Shown here piece by piece: positions 1 to 7,973 of a stretch of 64,000 bases of DNA. The notes under the pieces are model-generated. The model was not told the DNA's origin. It searched no databases and worked only from the letters and a program-made list of their open reading frames with translations. Position 1 is the first letter of the stretch; the number at the start of each line of letters is the position of its first letter. The translations under genes and the position numbers were made by a program. The stretch spans positions 1,054,001 through 1,118,000 of the forward strand of contig JACKJR010000001.1 of the NCBI GenBank assembly GCA_020637855.1, read 5' to 3'. Source of the stretch: Rhodobiaceae bacterium. GTDB taxonomy: Bacteria > Pseudomonadota > Alphaproteobacteria > Rhizobiales > Tepidamorphaceae.

Positions 1-1225
1 CCTCTGCAAGTTCCGCGAGCAATCGCTTGCGGTCCGCTTCCTGGCGCTGGTCCTGAACCCGGACTTTTTCCTGCAGGGCCTGCTGCTCGATCAGCGAGTC
101 ACGGAAAGTTTCAAGCGACTCCTTCATTTGGCCGAGCTCATCCCGCGATGCCCAATTCGGGAGTTCGACCGAGCTATTCCCTGCTGCCAGATCGCAGGCG
201 ACCGCGGAAAGCTGCACGGCTCTGCCCGCCAGATTGCGGCTCAGGAAAATCCCGGAGCCAACTGCGACGCCAAGTATGAGCATGGCGCTGAGGAGTTGCG
301 CCCAATTGGCGAATGTACCTTCGCTGTACAGCTGGCTGATTGCGGCATCCATGTCGTCATGGATGAGTTCCTCGGCTTCGTCTGCCAGTGCGATGAAGGA
401 TTCGAATGTCTGGTCGAAGGCTTCGTCTTCGGCAGAGCCGGCACCGGCAGTATTCTTGCTGGACGCGTAGCGTGTCTCGGCTAGCGTGATCAGGCGTCCG
501 ATGTCGGCAACGATTGCATCACGGGCAGATGCATCGACCTGCGCATCCGTGATTGACATGAGAGCCTTTCCTGCAGCCTCGAAGCTTCCGGTCGCCTCAC
601 CGAAATCTTCTCCTTCGTCGCCGCCGAGGATTTCGGCCACAAGCAGATGGCCGTGTGCAAGGTGATAGCGCGCATCGCCGGATGCTTTCTGCACAGCGGC
701 GGAAAACGCTGCCGGCTGTGCCAGGCTGTCGATGCGCTCGATCAGGTTGTCATAAAGCCCGTCAAATTCCTCATCGGCAGGCGATCCGACACCCTGGCCA
801 TCGCCAAGAAGCGCATACCGTTTCTTTGCAGCCTCGATGAAGGCGTTCACCGAAACCTGGACTTCCCCGATCTTCTCGCGAACCTGGGCGTTCTTCGTTG
901 CGTGGAAGACGCCTTCGTCATTGGAGCCGCCATTGATGATGGCGTTGACGTAGAACTGCGTTTCCTCAAGCAGTTTCCAGACTTCATCGATGCTCTCGCC
1001 GCCATCGCCGGACATGATCTCTTCAAACAGCAGATGCGCATGCGTTGCCGTCAATTTGATTTCCATGGCGGCATCGCCGAGCGGAGCCAGTTTTTCACCA
1101 GCTTCGATTCCGCGGTCGCTCACACCTTTGAGCAGAACATGGTTCACTTGAGTGGCGACCACGGAAATGGCGACAATCAGACCAAAGGCCAGAAACAGTT
1201 TTCTCGAAATTCCGAACTTACGCAT
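1..1225 (-). CDS. Membrane sensor with HAMP domain, probable methyl-accepting chemotaxis protein (truncated by window edge)
   Basis: About 408 N-terminal residues are visible; the gene runs off the left edge. It starts at an ATG at 1223-1225. Residues about 9-27 form a first membrane helix (LFLAFGLIVAISVVA), followed by roughly 280 mostly helical periplasmic residues, a second helix near residues 312-330 (LLSAMLILGVAVGSGIFL) and a HAMP-like segment (SRNLAGRAVQLSAVACDLAAG). A charged, coiled-coil-like stretch rich in Q, E and R then enters the cytoplasmic part. This order is typical of chemoreceptors, but the signalling domain lies outside the window, so a histidine kinase or diguanylate cyclase cannot be excluded. 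The ligand is unknown. Confidence 0.7.
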   Translation of the reverse strand, partial: MRKFGISRKLFLAFGLIVAISVVATQVNHVLLKGVSDRGIEAGEKLAPLGDAAMEIKLTATHAHLLFEEIMSGDGGESIDEVWKLLEETQFYVNAIINGGSNDEGVFHATKNAQVREKIGEVQVSVNAFIEAAKKRYALLGDGQGVGSPADEEFDGLYDNLIERIDSLAQPAAFSAAVQKASGDARYHLAHGHLLVAEILGGDEGEDFGEATGSFEAAGKALMSITDAQVDASARDAIVADIGRLITLAETRYASSKNTAGAGSAEDEAFDQTFESFIALADEAEELIHDDMDAAISQLYSEGTFANWAQLLSAMLILGVAVGSGIFLSRNLAGRAVQLSAVACDLAAGNSSVELPNWASRDELGQMKESLETFRDSLIEQQALQEKVRVQDQRQEADRKRLLAELAE

Positions 1226-1464
1226 TCGTGTCAGCCCCGGATTGCGTGCGAATGCTGACCATCGTGGATTTACTTAAATAAAAATGTGTTAACCAAACGC
1301 GATCATGTTTGGAAATTCCACAATACTGGGAATGTAATAAGTAACGTTGCGGAAGATTTGTTTTTTTCTGCAATAATTCCGTTCAGCCGCGCAGGCATGT
1401 CAAAGCCTGAGCTAGCAGTGGCATGACACGCGCGGTTACACCCGGCAAAACACCAATAATTCGC

Positions 1465-1956
1465 TCAGGCCCGTTTTCGAACTTCTTCAGCTTGCGGCTC
1501 GCTCAAGCGGGCGGCGTGGTTTTCCGCGGACATCAGAATGCGATCTGCTTGCGCCTTGGCCTGTTCCAGGATGGCGGCTGCGTCCTGCTGGGCCTTTTGC
1601 AGGCGTGCGGCATATTCGGCAACCGCGGATGCATCTAGGTCCTCGGCGGCAGCGCCGGAAATCCACGACAGCTTTGCCGCCTCGCGGCGGTAGTCAACCG
1701 CCAGCTGCTCCAGAAAATCTTTCTGCAGTGCCTCGAATTCCGCAACCGACCGGCAGGAAAACAGCCGCATCGGCAGTGCCGCATATTGCAGATAGCGCTG
1801 TGCGTAGAACGTGGTGAGTTCCATGTTCCAGCGTTGCAGGAAATCCAGCGTGCTGTCGCAGTCAGGCGTGGCCGCGACGTCTGTCCGGAGTTCGCCATCC
1901 TCCCGGATGTCGACATCGGTCTTCGTGTCAGCCGTTTCTTGTTTCTTGGTGGTCAT
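1465..1956 (-). CDS. Phasin family protein
   Basis: A 163-residue protein. Residues about 37-95 (FLQRWNMELTTFYAQRYLQY onward, with RLFSCRSVAEFEALQKDFLE) match the helical phasin domain that coats polyhydroxyalkanoate granules. The N-terminus is short and polar (TTKKQE), and the C-terminal third is an Ala/Gln/Glu-rich helix likely to form a coiled coil. The ATG at 1954-1956 has a strong GGGAGG ribosome site just upstream. The gene is monocistronic: about 320 bases separate it from betB, and a palindrome in that gap fits control by PhaR. A general stress or surface protein of the phasin fold is the main alternative. Confidence 0.75.
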   Translation of the reverse strand: MTTKKQETADTKTDVDIREDGELRTDVAATPDCDSTLDFLQRWNMELTTFYAQRYLQYAALPMRLFSCRSVAEFEALQKDFLEQLAVDYRREAAKLSWISGAAAEDLDASAVAEYAARLQKAQQDAAAILEQAKAQADRILMSAENHAARLSEPQAEEVRKRA

Positions 1957-2011
1957 GGTCTGCCTCCCTTGATGTTCCGAAGCGGGAGAGCGGCATCAAA
2001 CAACACCAACA

Positions 2012-2033
2012 TTGCTGCAATCCATTGCAGCAA
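2012..2033 (-). promoter_or_regulatory. Inverted repeat upstream of the phasin gene, candidate PhaR operator
   Basis: Perfect 10-base arms TTGCTGCAAT and ATTGCAGCAA are separated by CC and lie 56 bases before the phasin ATG. PhaR of PHA-producing alphaproteobacteria is known to bind CTGC/GCAG-type repeats in phasin promoters. The arms contain CTGC and GCAG, but spaced by 8 rather than 3-4 bases. Assignment to PhaR is therefore inference. Confidence 0.5.
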
Positions 2034-2083
2034 AACCTGGCCGCTCAGCCGGGGTACGCAAAGCGGAAACTGGTTGTTGGGAA

Positions 2084-2099
2084 CGTGATTCGTATCACG
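2084..2099. promoter_or_regulatory. Palindrome CGTGAT-N4-ATCACG
   Basis: The arms CGTGAT and ATCACG are perfect with spacer TCGT. The core is GTGA-N6-TCAC, the spacing used by CRP/FNR-family regulators. It lies about 128 bases upstream of the phasin start. No regulator can be named. Confidence 0.3.
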
Positions 2100-2210
2100 A
2101 TAGCACGCTTCAAACAGGGGCTGTACTACGGACAAATCCGCATCGCGCATGTGGCGTGCGAAGGCCCGGTTTGGCGGTGGCCGCTGTCTTCAGCTTGGAA
2201 GGCTGCTGCG

Positions 2211-2255
2211 CGCATAAGCCCGAAAAGTTGCAGACTTTCCGGACAAGCTTATGCG
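2211..2255 (-). terminator. Long hairpin downstream of betB
   Basis: The outer arms CGCATAAGC (2211-2219) and GCTTATGCG (2247-2255) are perfect. The inner arms CCGAAAAGT (2220-2228) and ACTTTCCGG (2234-2242) differ at one base. The loop is TGCAG and there is a 4-base bulge. It begins about 21 bases after the betB stop. No T-run follows, so it may instead be a REP-like dispersed palindrome or an mRNA 3'-end stabiliser. Confidence 0.45.
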
Positions 2256-2276
2256 GCCAGCAGGAAAGCGCAGCCT

Positions 2277-3752
2277 TCAATACGGGCTGTCGACATCGCC
2301 AAGTTCGACATAGACCGTCTTGAGTTCCGAATAATGCTCGATGGCCGCGCGGCCGTTCTCGCGGCCGATGCCGGAACGCTTCGTGCCGCCGAAGGGCGCT
2401 TCGACGGGCGTCAGATTGTAGGTATTGATCCAGCAGGTGCCGGCCTTCAGTTTTGCCGCCACGCGGTGAGCACGCGAGATGTCGCGGGTAAAGACGCCGG
2501 CGGCAAGGCCGAAATCGGTGCCGTTGGCGCGCGCGATGACTTCCTCTTCTTCATTGAAGCTGAATACGCTCATGACGGGACCGAATATCTCCTCGCGCGC
2601 GATCGCCATATCGTCGGTCACGTCGGCGAAAACGGTCGGCTGCACGAACAGTCCGTCGGGCAGGCCATCGACCGCCGCAGTCCCGCCGCCGGTGACGAGA
2701 CGTGCGCCTTCGTTCTTGCCGATCTCCATATAGTCGAGCACGCGGTCGTATTGCGCGTGTGAGATGATCGGACCGAGCTGCGTTGCCTCATCGAGCGGAT
2801 CACCGATGACGATCTTGGCGGTGCGCTCGGCCAGCGCCCTCAAGAAAGCCTCCAGGATCGAGCGGTGCACGAAGACGCGGGTGCCGTTGGAACAGATCTG
2901 GCCGGTTGAATAGAAATTACCGAGCATGGCGCCGGAAACCGCATTTGCTATGTCGGCATCGCTGAAAACGATCAGGGGCGACTTGCCGCCAAGCTCCAGG
3001 GTCACGTTCTTCAGTGTGTCGGAGGCTGCCCGCATGACCCGCATGCCGGTCGGCACCGAGCCGGTCACCGAAATCTTGGCAATGCCGGGGTTGGACGACA
3101 ATGCCGCGCCGACGGGGCCGGCGCCTTGCACGACGTTGAAGAGCCCGGCGGGCAGTCCCGCCTCGGTGAGAATCTCGGCGAGCTTCAGCGCTGTCAGCGG
3201 CGTGGTTTCCGAGGGCTTGAAGATGAACGCGTTGCCACAAGCCAAAGCCGGGGCCGCTTTCCACGACGCGATCTGGATGGGGTAGTTCCACGCGCCGATA
3301 CCGGCACAGACGCCTAAAGGTTCGCGGCGGGTGTAGACGAAGGAGCCATTTGCAGGCGCGCCCAGATCGATGTGCTGGCCTGTCAGGTCTGCCGCCAGCG
3401 CACCGAAATACTCAAGGCAGTCGGCACCGGAAGCGGCATCGGCAACGAGCGTTTCCTGCAGAGGCTTGCCGGTGTCGAGCGTTTCGAGTTCGGAAAGTTC
3501 ACGGTTTTTCTCACGCATGAGTTCGGCCGCGCGCCGCAGGATACGGCCGCGCGCCGCACCCGGCGTCTGCGCCCATTGCTTCTGCGCAAGGGTTGCGGTC
3601 TCTACCGCTTGCGCGATGATTTTCGGCGTTGCCGCATGCAACGTGGCGATGGTCTCGGCCGTGGCGGGATAGATGCTGGAGAATGCGTCTCCGGCATGAT
3701 CCTCGACATAGGCGCCGCCGACGAAATGCGAGGCGGGTGGCTGTGCGCGCAT
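2277..3752 (-). CDS. betB: Betaine aldehyde dehydrogenase
   Basis: A 491-residue NAD(P)-dependent aldehyde dehydrogenase that oxidises betaine aldehyde to glycine betaine in the cytoplasm, the second step of osmoprotectant synthesis from choline. It shows ALDH landmarks in order: WNYPIQ near 155-160, KPSETTP near 179-185, catalytic Glu253 in LELGGKSP and nucleophile Cys287 in GQICSNG. Length matches the BetB family (about 487-490). It lies 15 bases after betA and is probably the last gene of a betI-betA-betB transcript, with a hairpin just beyond its stop. The betC (choline sulfatase) gene found in some rhizobial bet operons is absent. Confidence 0.93.
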   Translation of the reverse strand: MRAQPPASHFVGGAYVEDHAGDAFSSIYPATAETIATLHAATPKIIAQAVETATLAQKQWAQTPGAARGRILRRAAELMREKNRELSELETLDTGKPLQETLVADAASGADCLEYFGALAADLTGQHIDLGAPANGSFVYTRREPLGVCAGIGAWNYPIQIASWKAAPALACGNAFIFKPSETTPLTALKLAEILTEAGLPAGLFNVVQGAGPVGAALSSNPGIAKISVTGSVPTGMRVMRAASDTLKNVTLELGGKSPLIVFSDADIANAVSGAMLGNFYSTGQICSNGTRVFVHRSILEAFLRALAERTAKIVIGDPLDEATQLGPIISHAQYDRVLDYMEIGKNEGARLVTGGGTAAVDGLPDGLFVQPTVFADVTDDMAIAREEIFGPVMSVFSFNEEEEVIARANGTDFGLAAGVFTRDISRAHRVAAKLKAGTCWINTYNLTPVEAPFGGTKRSGIGRENGRAAIEHYSELKTVYVELGDVDSPY

Positions 3753-3767
3753 CGTGTCACCGGGAAG

Positions 3768-5438
3768 TTAGCGCTGGCTGGTCCGCCAGTCCGGGTTGAT
3801 CCATGGTTCGGCATTGTCGGCAGGAAGTGGCGTCTTGCCAAGGATGTGGTCGGCGGCTTTTTCCCCGACCATGATCGAGGGGCCGTTCAGATTACCGTTG
3901 GTGATACGCGGGAAGATCGAGCTGTCCGCGAGCCGCAGGCCGTCGACGCCGATAACGCGGCACTCGGGATCGACAACGGCATGTCTGTCGTCGGCGCGGC
4001 CCATACGGCAGGTTCCGCAGGGGTGATAGGCGCTTTCGGCATGCGCGCGGATATGGGCATCGAGCGCTTCATCGCTGGTCACATCGGCGCCTGGCGTGAT
4101 TTCGCGGCCCGCGTAAGGTCTGAAGGCATCCTGCTCGAAAATTTCCCGGGTCAGCCGGATGCAGGTCCGGAAGTCGGCCCAGTCGTCGGGATGGCTCATG
4201 TAGTTGAAGCGGATGACGGGCGCGTCCATCGGATCGGCGGACTTCAGCGTGACATTGCCGCGCGACTTGGAACGCATCGGCCCGACATGGACCTGAAAGC
4301 CGTGCGCCTTGGCCGGCGCCTTGCCGTCATAGCGGATCGCCACGGGCAGGAAGTGATACTGGATGTCGGGATATTCGACGCCGGCTTTCGAGCGGATGAA
4401 TCCGGCCGCCTCGAAATGGTTCGTGGTGCCATGGCCGCGTTTCAGAAAGAGCCACTGCGCGCCGATGAACATCTTCGAAATCCAGTTGAGATGCTTGTAC
4501 AGCGTGATCGGCTGCAAACACTCTTTCTGCAGATAGAGCTCCAGATGGTCCTGCAGGTTTTCGCCGACGCCGGGCCGGTCTGCGACGATCTCGATGCCGT
4601 GACGCTTGAGTTCGTCTGCGGGCCCGATGCCGGAGCGTTTCAACAGGGCAGGGGAATTGATGGCGGATGCCGCGATGATCACTTCTTTGCGGGCGCGGAT
4701 AATCTCGATTTGGCCGCCGCGTGAAACCTCGACGCCAACGGCGCGCCCGTTTTCGATCACGATGCGCCGGGCCAGGCAGCGCAGCAGATCGCAATTGGAG
4801 CGTTTCAGCGCCGGCTTCAGGTAAGCGTTGGCCGCCGACCAGCGCACCCCGCCCTTGATGGTCATTTCCATCGGTGAGAAGCCTTCCTGCTGCGCGCCGT
4901 TGTAATCGGCGGAGACAGGATAGCCGGCCTGCCGACCCGCTTCGATGAAGGTCTTGAAGAGCGGGCTCCACATGCGCCCGCGCGTGACGTTCAGCGGCCC
5001 GTCTTGTCCGCGCCATGCGGGGTCGCCGCCATGGCCGCCGTCTGACCAGTTCTCCATCCGCTTGAAATAGGGGAGCACGTCGGCATAGCCCCAGCCATCG
5101 GCGCCTTCTTCGCGCCAGTGGTCGAAATCGCGCGCATGCCCGCGCACGTAGACCATGCCGTTGATGGACGAAGAGCCGCCGATCACCTTGCCGCGCGGGG
5201 TGACGAGCCGGCGGCCGCCAAGGCCGGGTTCAGGTTCGGATTTGTAACCCCAGTCGTAGAGGCTCATGTTCATCGGATAGGACAGAGCCGCGGGCATCTG
5301 GATGAAGGGGCCGATATCGGTTCCGCCGTACTCCAGCACGAGCACGCTGTGCCTGCCGTCTTCGCTGAGGCGATAGGCCATGGCACATCCGGCACTGCCG
5401 GCGCCGATAATGACGAAATCGGCCTCGCGCATGCTCAT
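3768..5438 (-). CDS. betA: Choline dehydrogenase
   Basis: A 556-residue FAD flavoprotein of the GMC oxidoreductase family that oxidises choline to betaine aldehyde, feeding BetB. The dinucleotide-binding motif GAGSAGC is near residues 12-18, the GMC signature GGSSSINGMVYVRG near 87-100 and the catalytic His near 472 (AYHPCGTCRMG), with a conserved Asn in NGNLNGPS near 515. The start at 5436-5438 directly abuts the betI stop; a second ATG two codons later is equally usable. Order and spacing show co-transcription with betI and betB. Confidence 0.93.
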   Translation of the reverse strand: MSMREADFVIIGAGSAGCAMAYRLSEDGRHSVLVLEYGGTDIGPFIQMPAALSYPMNMSLYDWGYKSEPEPGLGGRRLVTPRGKVIGGSSSINGMVYVRGHARDFDHWREEGADGWGYADVLPYFKRMENWSDGGHGGDPAWRGQDGPLNVTRGRMWSPLFKTFIEAGRQAGYPVSADYNGAQQEGFSPMEMTIKGGVRWSAANAYLKPALKRSNCDLLRCLARRIVIENGRAVGVEVSRGGQIEIIRARKEVIIAASAINSPALLKRSGIGPADELKRHGIEIVADRPGVGENLQDHLELYLQKECLQPITLYKHLNWISKMFIGAQWLFLKRGHGTTNHFEAAGFIRSKAGVEYPDIQYHFLPVAIRYDGKAPAKAHGFQVHVGPMRSKSRGNVTLKSADPMDAPVIRFNYMSHPDDWADFRTCIRLTREIFEQDAFRPYAGREITPGADVTSDEALDAHIRAHAESAYHPCGTCRMGRADDRHAVVDPECRVIGVDGLRLADSSIFPRITNGNLNGPSIMVGEKAADHILGKTPLPADNAEPWINPDWRTSQR

Positions 5439-6023
5439 CTACCCGGCAACGTCCAATTGTGTGTCGATGTAGTTTTCTACAAGCGCAATCGCTTCGCTCG
5501 CATCACCTGGAAAGCCCTCCAGCGCGGTGTGAATGTATAGGCCATCGATCATGGCCGCCGCGCCAGATGCAATGCGCGTGGCATGTGCCGTGTCCGTGAT
5601 CTGCTTCAGGCTGTGGAGTAGGTTGCTAGAAAGCCTGCTTGCGTAGACCCGCCACAGCATCCGCGCGTCCGGCGATTCCTGTGCCAGCACATAAAAGGCG
5701 AGCCATGCGGCGATCGTTGCCCTGTCGAACTGCTCGGTGCCGAAATTCGCGCGCAGGATGGCTGAAATGCGCCCTCTAGGCGTCTCGGCGGTTGCCAGTT
5801 CACGACGCACAGCGGTCAGCAGTTCGGTAAGCAGGTGCCGCATGGTGGCGATGATCAGCCGTTCCTTGTTGCCGAAATAATGATGCGCCAGCGCGGACGA
5901 GACACCGGCACGGCGCGCGATCTGGCTAACCGTCACATCCAGCGATCCGCGCTCGCCAATGGTTGCGATGGCCGCATCGATCAGCGCCCTGCGGCGGATG
6001 GGTTCCATGCCGATCTTGGGCAT
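5439..6023 (-). CDS. betI: TetR-family transcriptional repressor of choline genes
   Basis: A 194-residue TetR/AcrR regulator. The N-terminal helix-turn-helix covers about residues 12-50 (RRRALIDAAIATIGERG, then ISQIARRAGVSSALAHHYFGNKE-type sequence), and the C-terminal part is the BetI-like ligand domain. BetI normally represses bet and cho genes and is released by choline. I chose the ATG at 6021-6023 (MPKIGMEPIRR); an upstream TTG extension reaches into the operator and gives a non-family N-terminus. The length equals the usual 195 or so residues. It heads the betI-betA-betB operon, divergent from choX, with the palindromic operator between them. Confidence 0.92.
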   Translation of the reverse strand: MPKIGMEPIRRRALIDAAIATIGERGSLDVTVSQIARRAGVSSALAHHYFGNKERLIIATMRHLLTELLTAVRRELATAETPRGRISAILRANFGTEQFDRATIAAWLAFYVLAQESPDARMLWRVYASRLSSNLLHSLKQITDTAHATRIASGAAAMIDGLYIHTALEGFPGDASEAIALVENYIDTQLDVAG

Positions 6024-6069
6024 GCGGGCCTCGCGGTTGAACAAGGGGGTGAAAAGCGAAAGCGTATTT

Positions 6070-6089
6070 TTGATTGATCCATCAATCAA
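6070..6089. promoter_or_regulatory. BetI-type operator between betI and choX
   Basis: A perfect palindrome: TTGATTGAT, CC, ATCAATCAA. It lies 46 bases upstream of the betI ATG and 131 upstream of the choX ATG. The half-site TTGATTG resembles known BetI operators, and the position between betI and a choline-uptake gene supports shared, choline-responsive control in both directions. Confidence 0.8.
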
Positions 6090-6220
6090 TATAAATCTTG
6101 CATGTATCCGGCTTTGATGCTTGGTTTTACCTTAAACGGAAGAACAATCCGGAAGACTGGGGACCTCTTGAATTTCAGGGAAGTGGCCGTCTCGAGCGGC
6201 CTGCAAGGGAGAAGTCATTC

Positions 6221-7156
6221 ATGAAGACTTATATCAGATCGGCAGTCGCCGCAGCTGCGTTTGTGCTTGCCGCCGGACCCGCCATGGCACAATCGTGCGA
6301 TACGGTCCGTTTCTCCGATGTCGGCTGGACGGATATCACCGCGACGACGGCGGCGACGACGACGGTTCTGCAAGCACTCGGTTATGACACCGACATCAAG
6401 GTGCTGTCGGTGCCTGTAACCTACGCATCGCTTGAGAAGAAGGACATCGATGTCTTTCTCGGCAACTGGATGCCGACCATGGAAGCCGACATCCGTCCCT
6501 ATCTCGACAAGGGCACGGTCGATAGCCTCGGCATCAATCTGGAAGGCGCAAAGTACACGCTTGCCGTTCCAAAATACGCCTATGACGCCGGCCTGAAGGA
6601 CTTCGCCGACATCGCCAAGTTCAAGGATAAGCTTGGCGGCAAGATCTATGGCATCGAACCTGGCAATGACGGCAACCGCCTGATCCTCGACATGATCGAG
6701 AAGGATGCTTTCGGCCTGAAGGGCTTCGAGGTTGCGGAATCTTCCGAGCAGGGCATGCTTGCGCAGGTCGCCCGTGCGGTGAAGAAGAATGAGCCAATCG
6801 TCTTTCTTGGTTGGGAACCTCACCCGATGAACGCCAATTTCGATATGGCGTACCTGTCTGGTGGCGATGATTACTTCGGCCCGAACTTCGGTGGTGCGAC
6901 GGTCTATACCAACGTGCGCGCCGGTTATGCAGAGGAATGCACCAACGTCGGTGCGCTGCTCAATAACCTCGTCTTCTCGCTGAAGATGGAAAACGAGATC
7001 ATGGGTGCGATCCTCAACGATGGCGCAGACCCTGCCGATGCCGCTAAAGCCTGGCTGAAGGCCAATCCGGATGTGCTTGGGACGTGGCTCAACGGCGTCA
7101 CAACCAAGGACGGTGGCGATGCGATGGCCGCCGTGAAGTCGGCCCTCGGTCTCTGA
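6221..7156 (+). CDS. choX: Choline ABC transporter, periplasmic choline-binding protein
   Basis: A 311-residue substrate-binding protein with a Sec signal peptide (about residues 1-23, ending AMA). The aromatic box that cages the quaternary amine is visible as Trp36, Trp83, Tyr112 and Trp198, at a constant offset of 7 from the positions I recall for Sinorhizobium meliloti ChoX (43, 90, 119, 205). It captures choline for ChoWV. The ATG at 6221 follows a clear AAGGGAG-like ribosome site; the upstream extension to 6098 is not needed. Expression is probably controlled by the BetI operator. A hairpin after the stop separates it from the rest of the transporter. Confidence 0.93.
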   Translation: MKTYIRSAVAAAAFVLAAGPAMAQSCDTVRFSDVGWTDITATTAATTTVLQALGYDTDIKVLSVPVTYASLEKKDIDVFLGNWMPTMEADIRPYLDKGTVDSLGINLEGAKYTLAVPKYAYDAGLKDFADIAKFKDKLGGKIYGIEPGNDGNRLILDMIEKDAFGLKGFEVAESSEQGMLAQVARAVKKNEPIVFLGWEPHPMNANFDMAYLSGGDDYFGPNFGGATVYTNVRAGYAEECTNVGALLNNLVFSLKMENEIMGAILNDGADPADAAKAWLKANPDVLGTWLNGVTTKDGGDAMAAVKSALGL

Positions 7157-7168
7157 TCATGCAAGTGA

Positions 7169-7192
7169 CCACCGCATGCCTGCATGCGGTGG
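7169..7192 (+). terminator. Hairpin after choX
   Basis: Ten-base perfect stem CCACCGCATG / CATGCGGTGG with loop CCTG, followed by CCGTTTCC. It lies 12 bases past the choX stop and also just past the end of the convergent GST gene, so it can act for both. It fits termination of a choX mRNA apart from choWV. Confidence 0.7.
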
Positions 7193-7203
7193 CCGTTTCC
7201 CGC

Positions 7204-7836
7204 TCAGCTCTTCGGTTGCATTTCGGCGGCAAGCCTGTCGTCGATCTCTTGCGCGCGGATTGCCGCTGGGCGTTCGCACAGCCGGCCGAAGTAACTTTCG
7301 AACACGGGCCGCTTGTCGATCGTGCCGAACATCATGCCCCAGCCGATATGCGCGCCGACGTAGAGATCGGCGGCGGTGAAGCGGTCGGTGGCGATGTAGT
7401 CGCGGCTCTTGAGATGGTTCTCCAGCGTATCGAGTACGAGATCGAGACTGCCGAAACCGACCATGCCGCGCTTGTCGTCGGGAACGGTGACGCCCAGCGC
7501 CTTTGTCGTGACGGCCTGTTCGATCGGACCTGCGGCAAAGAACAGCCAGCGGTAGTAGGCGGCCCGCTCACGGCTTCCCGGATCGGGTGCAAGGCCCGCT
7601 TCGGGGAAGGCGTCGGCGAGATAGGCGCAGATCGCGGGGGCTTCGGTGACGATGGCGTCCGCGTGGGTCAGGACCGGTACCTTGCCCATCGGGTTGATGG
7701 CGAGAAAATCGGCGTTCTCCCTGTGCGCGCCGAAGGCGATGATCTCGGTCTCGTAGGGCTGGCCGGTTTCCTCAAGCATCCAGCGGACGATGCGTCCGCG
7801 CGACATGGGATTTGTGTAGAAGACGAGATCGCTCAT
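7204..7836 (-). CDS. Glutathione S-transferase family protein
   Basis: A 210-residue cytosolic GST-type protein. The N-terminal thioredoxin-like domain (1-75) has LVFYTNPMSRGRIVRWML, with Ser9 or Arg11 near the position of the catalytic residue, and the cis-Pro and Glu-Ala motif (GKVPVL, then TEAPAIC). The C-terminal all-helical domain spans about 85-205. I start at the ATG at 7834-7836 (MSDLVFY); a 32-residue upstream extension lacks family similarity. It lies antisense between choX and choW, which are contiguous in other rhizobia. The substrate is unknown and no role in choline metabolism is evident. Confidence 0.85.
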   Translation of the reverse strand: MSDLVFYTNPMSRGRIVRWMLEETGQPYETEIIAFGAHRENADFLAINPMGKVPVLTHADAIVTEAPAICAYLADAFPEAGLAPDPGSRERAAYYRWLFFAAGPIEQAVTTKALGVTVPDDKRGMVGFGSLDLVLDTLENHLKSRDYIATDRFTAADLYVGAHIGWGMMFGTIDKRPVFESYFGRLCERPAAIRAQEIDDRLAAEMQPKS

Positions 7837-7973
7837 CAAATCACTCCGCAACCAGATTCTGACCGTCGCACAACAAGAGTCTTGAGCGATCCTATTGAAA
7901 TGACATGATGAGTGCCAACGCCAAATAAGCACGAATGCGTGACGGCGCGAGGGGCTGAAAAAGGGGGATCGAT

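Larger units (their letters stand above)
1957..2276. other. Intergenic region between betB and the phasin gene
   Basis: No coding gene is supported here. The 320 bases hold three palindromic structures, listed separately: a 10-bp-arm inverted repeat at 2012-2033 near the phasin start, a 6-4-6 palindrome at 2084-2099, and a 45-base hairpin at 2211-2255 just past the betB stop. Confidence 0.6.

Noticed and set aside
3372..4724. A 450-codon + strand frame opposite betA and betB
   Set aside because: It is antisense to two strongly supported genes and has no domain or ribosome site.
7882..7892. A BetI-like half-site (TTGAGCGATCC) before choW
   Set aside because: It matches the operator's left half at 9 of 11 bases, but the right half is missing, so I do not call it an operator.
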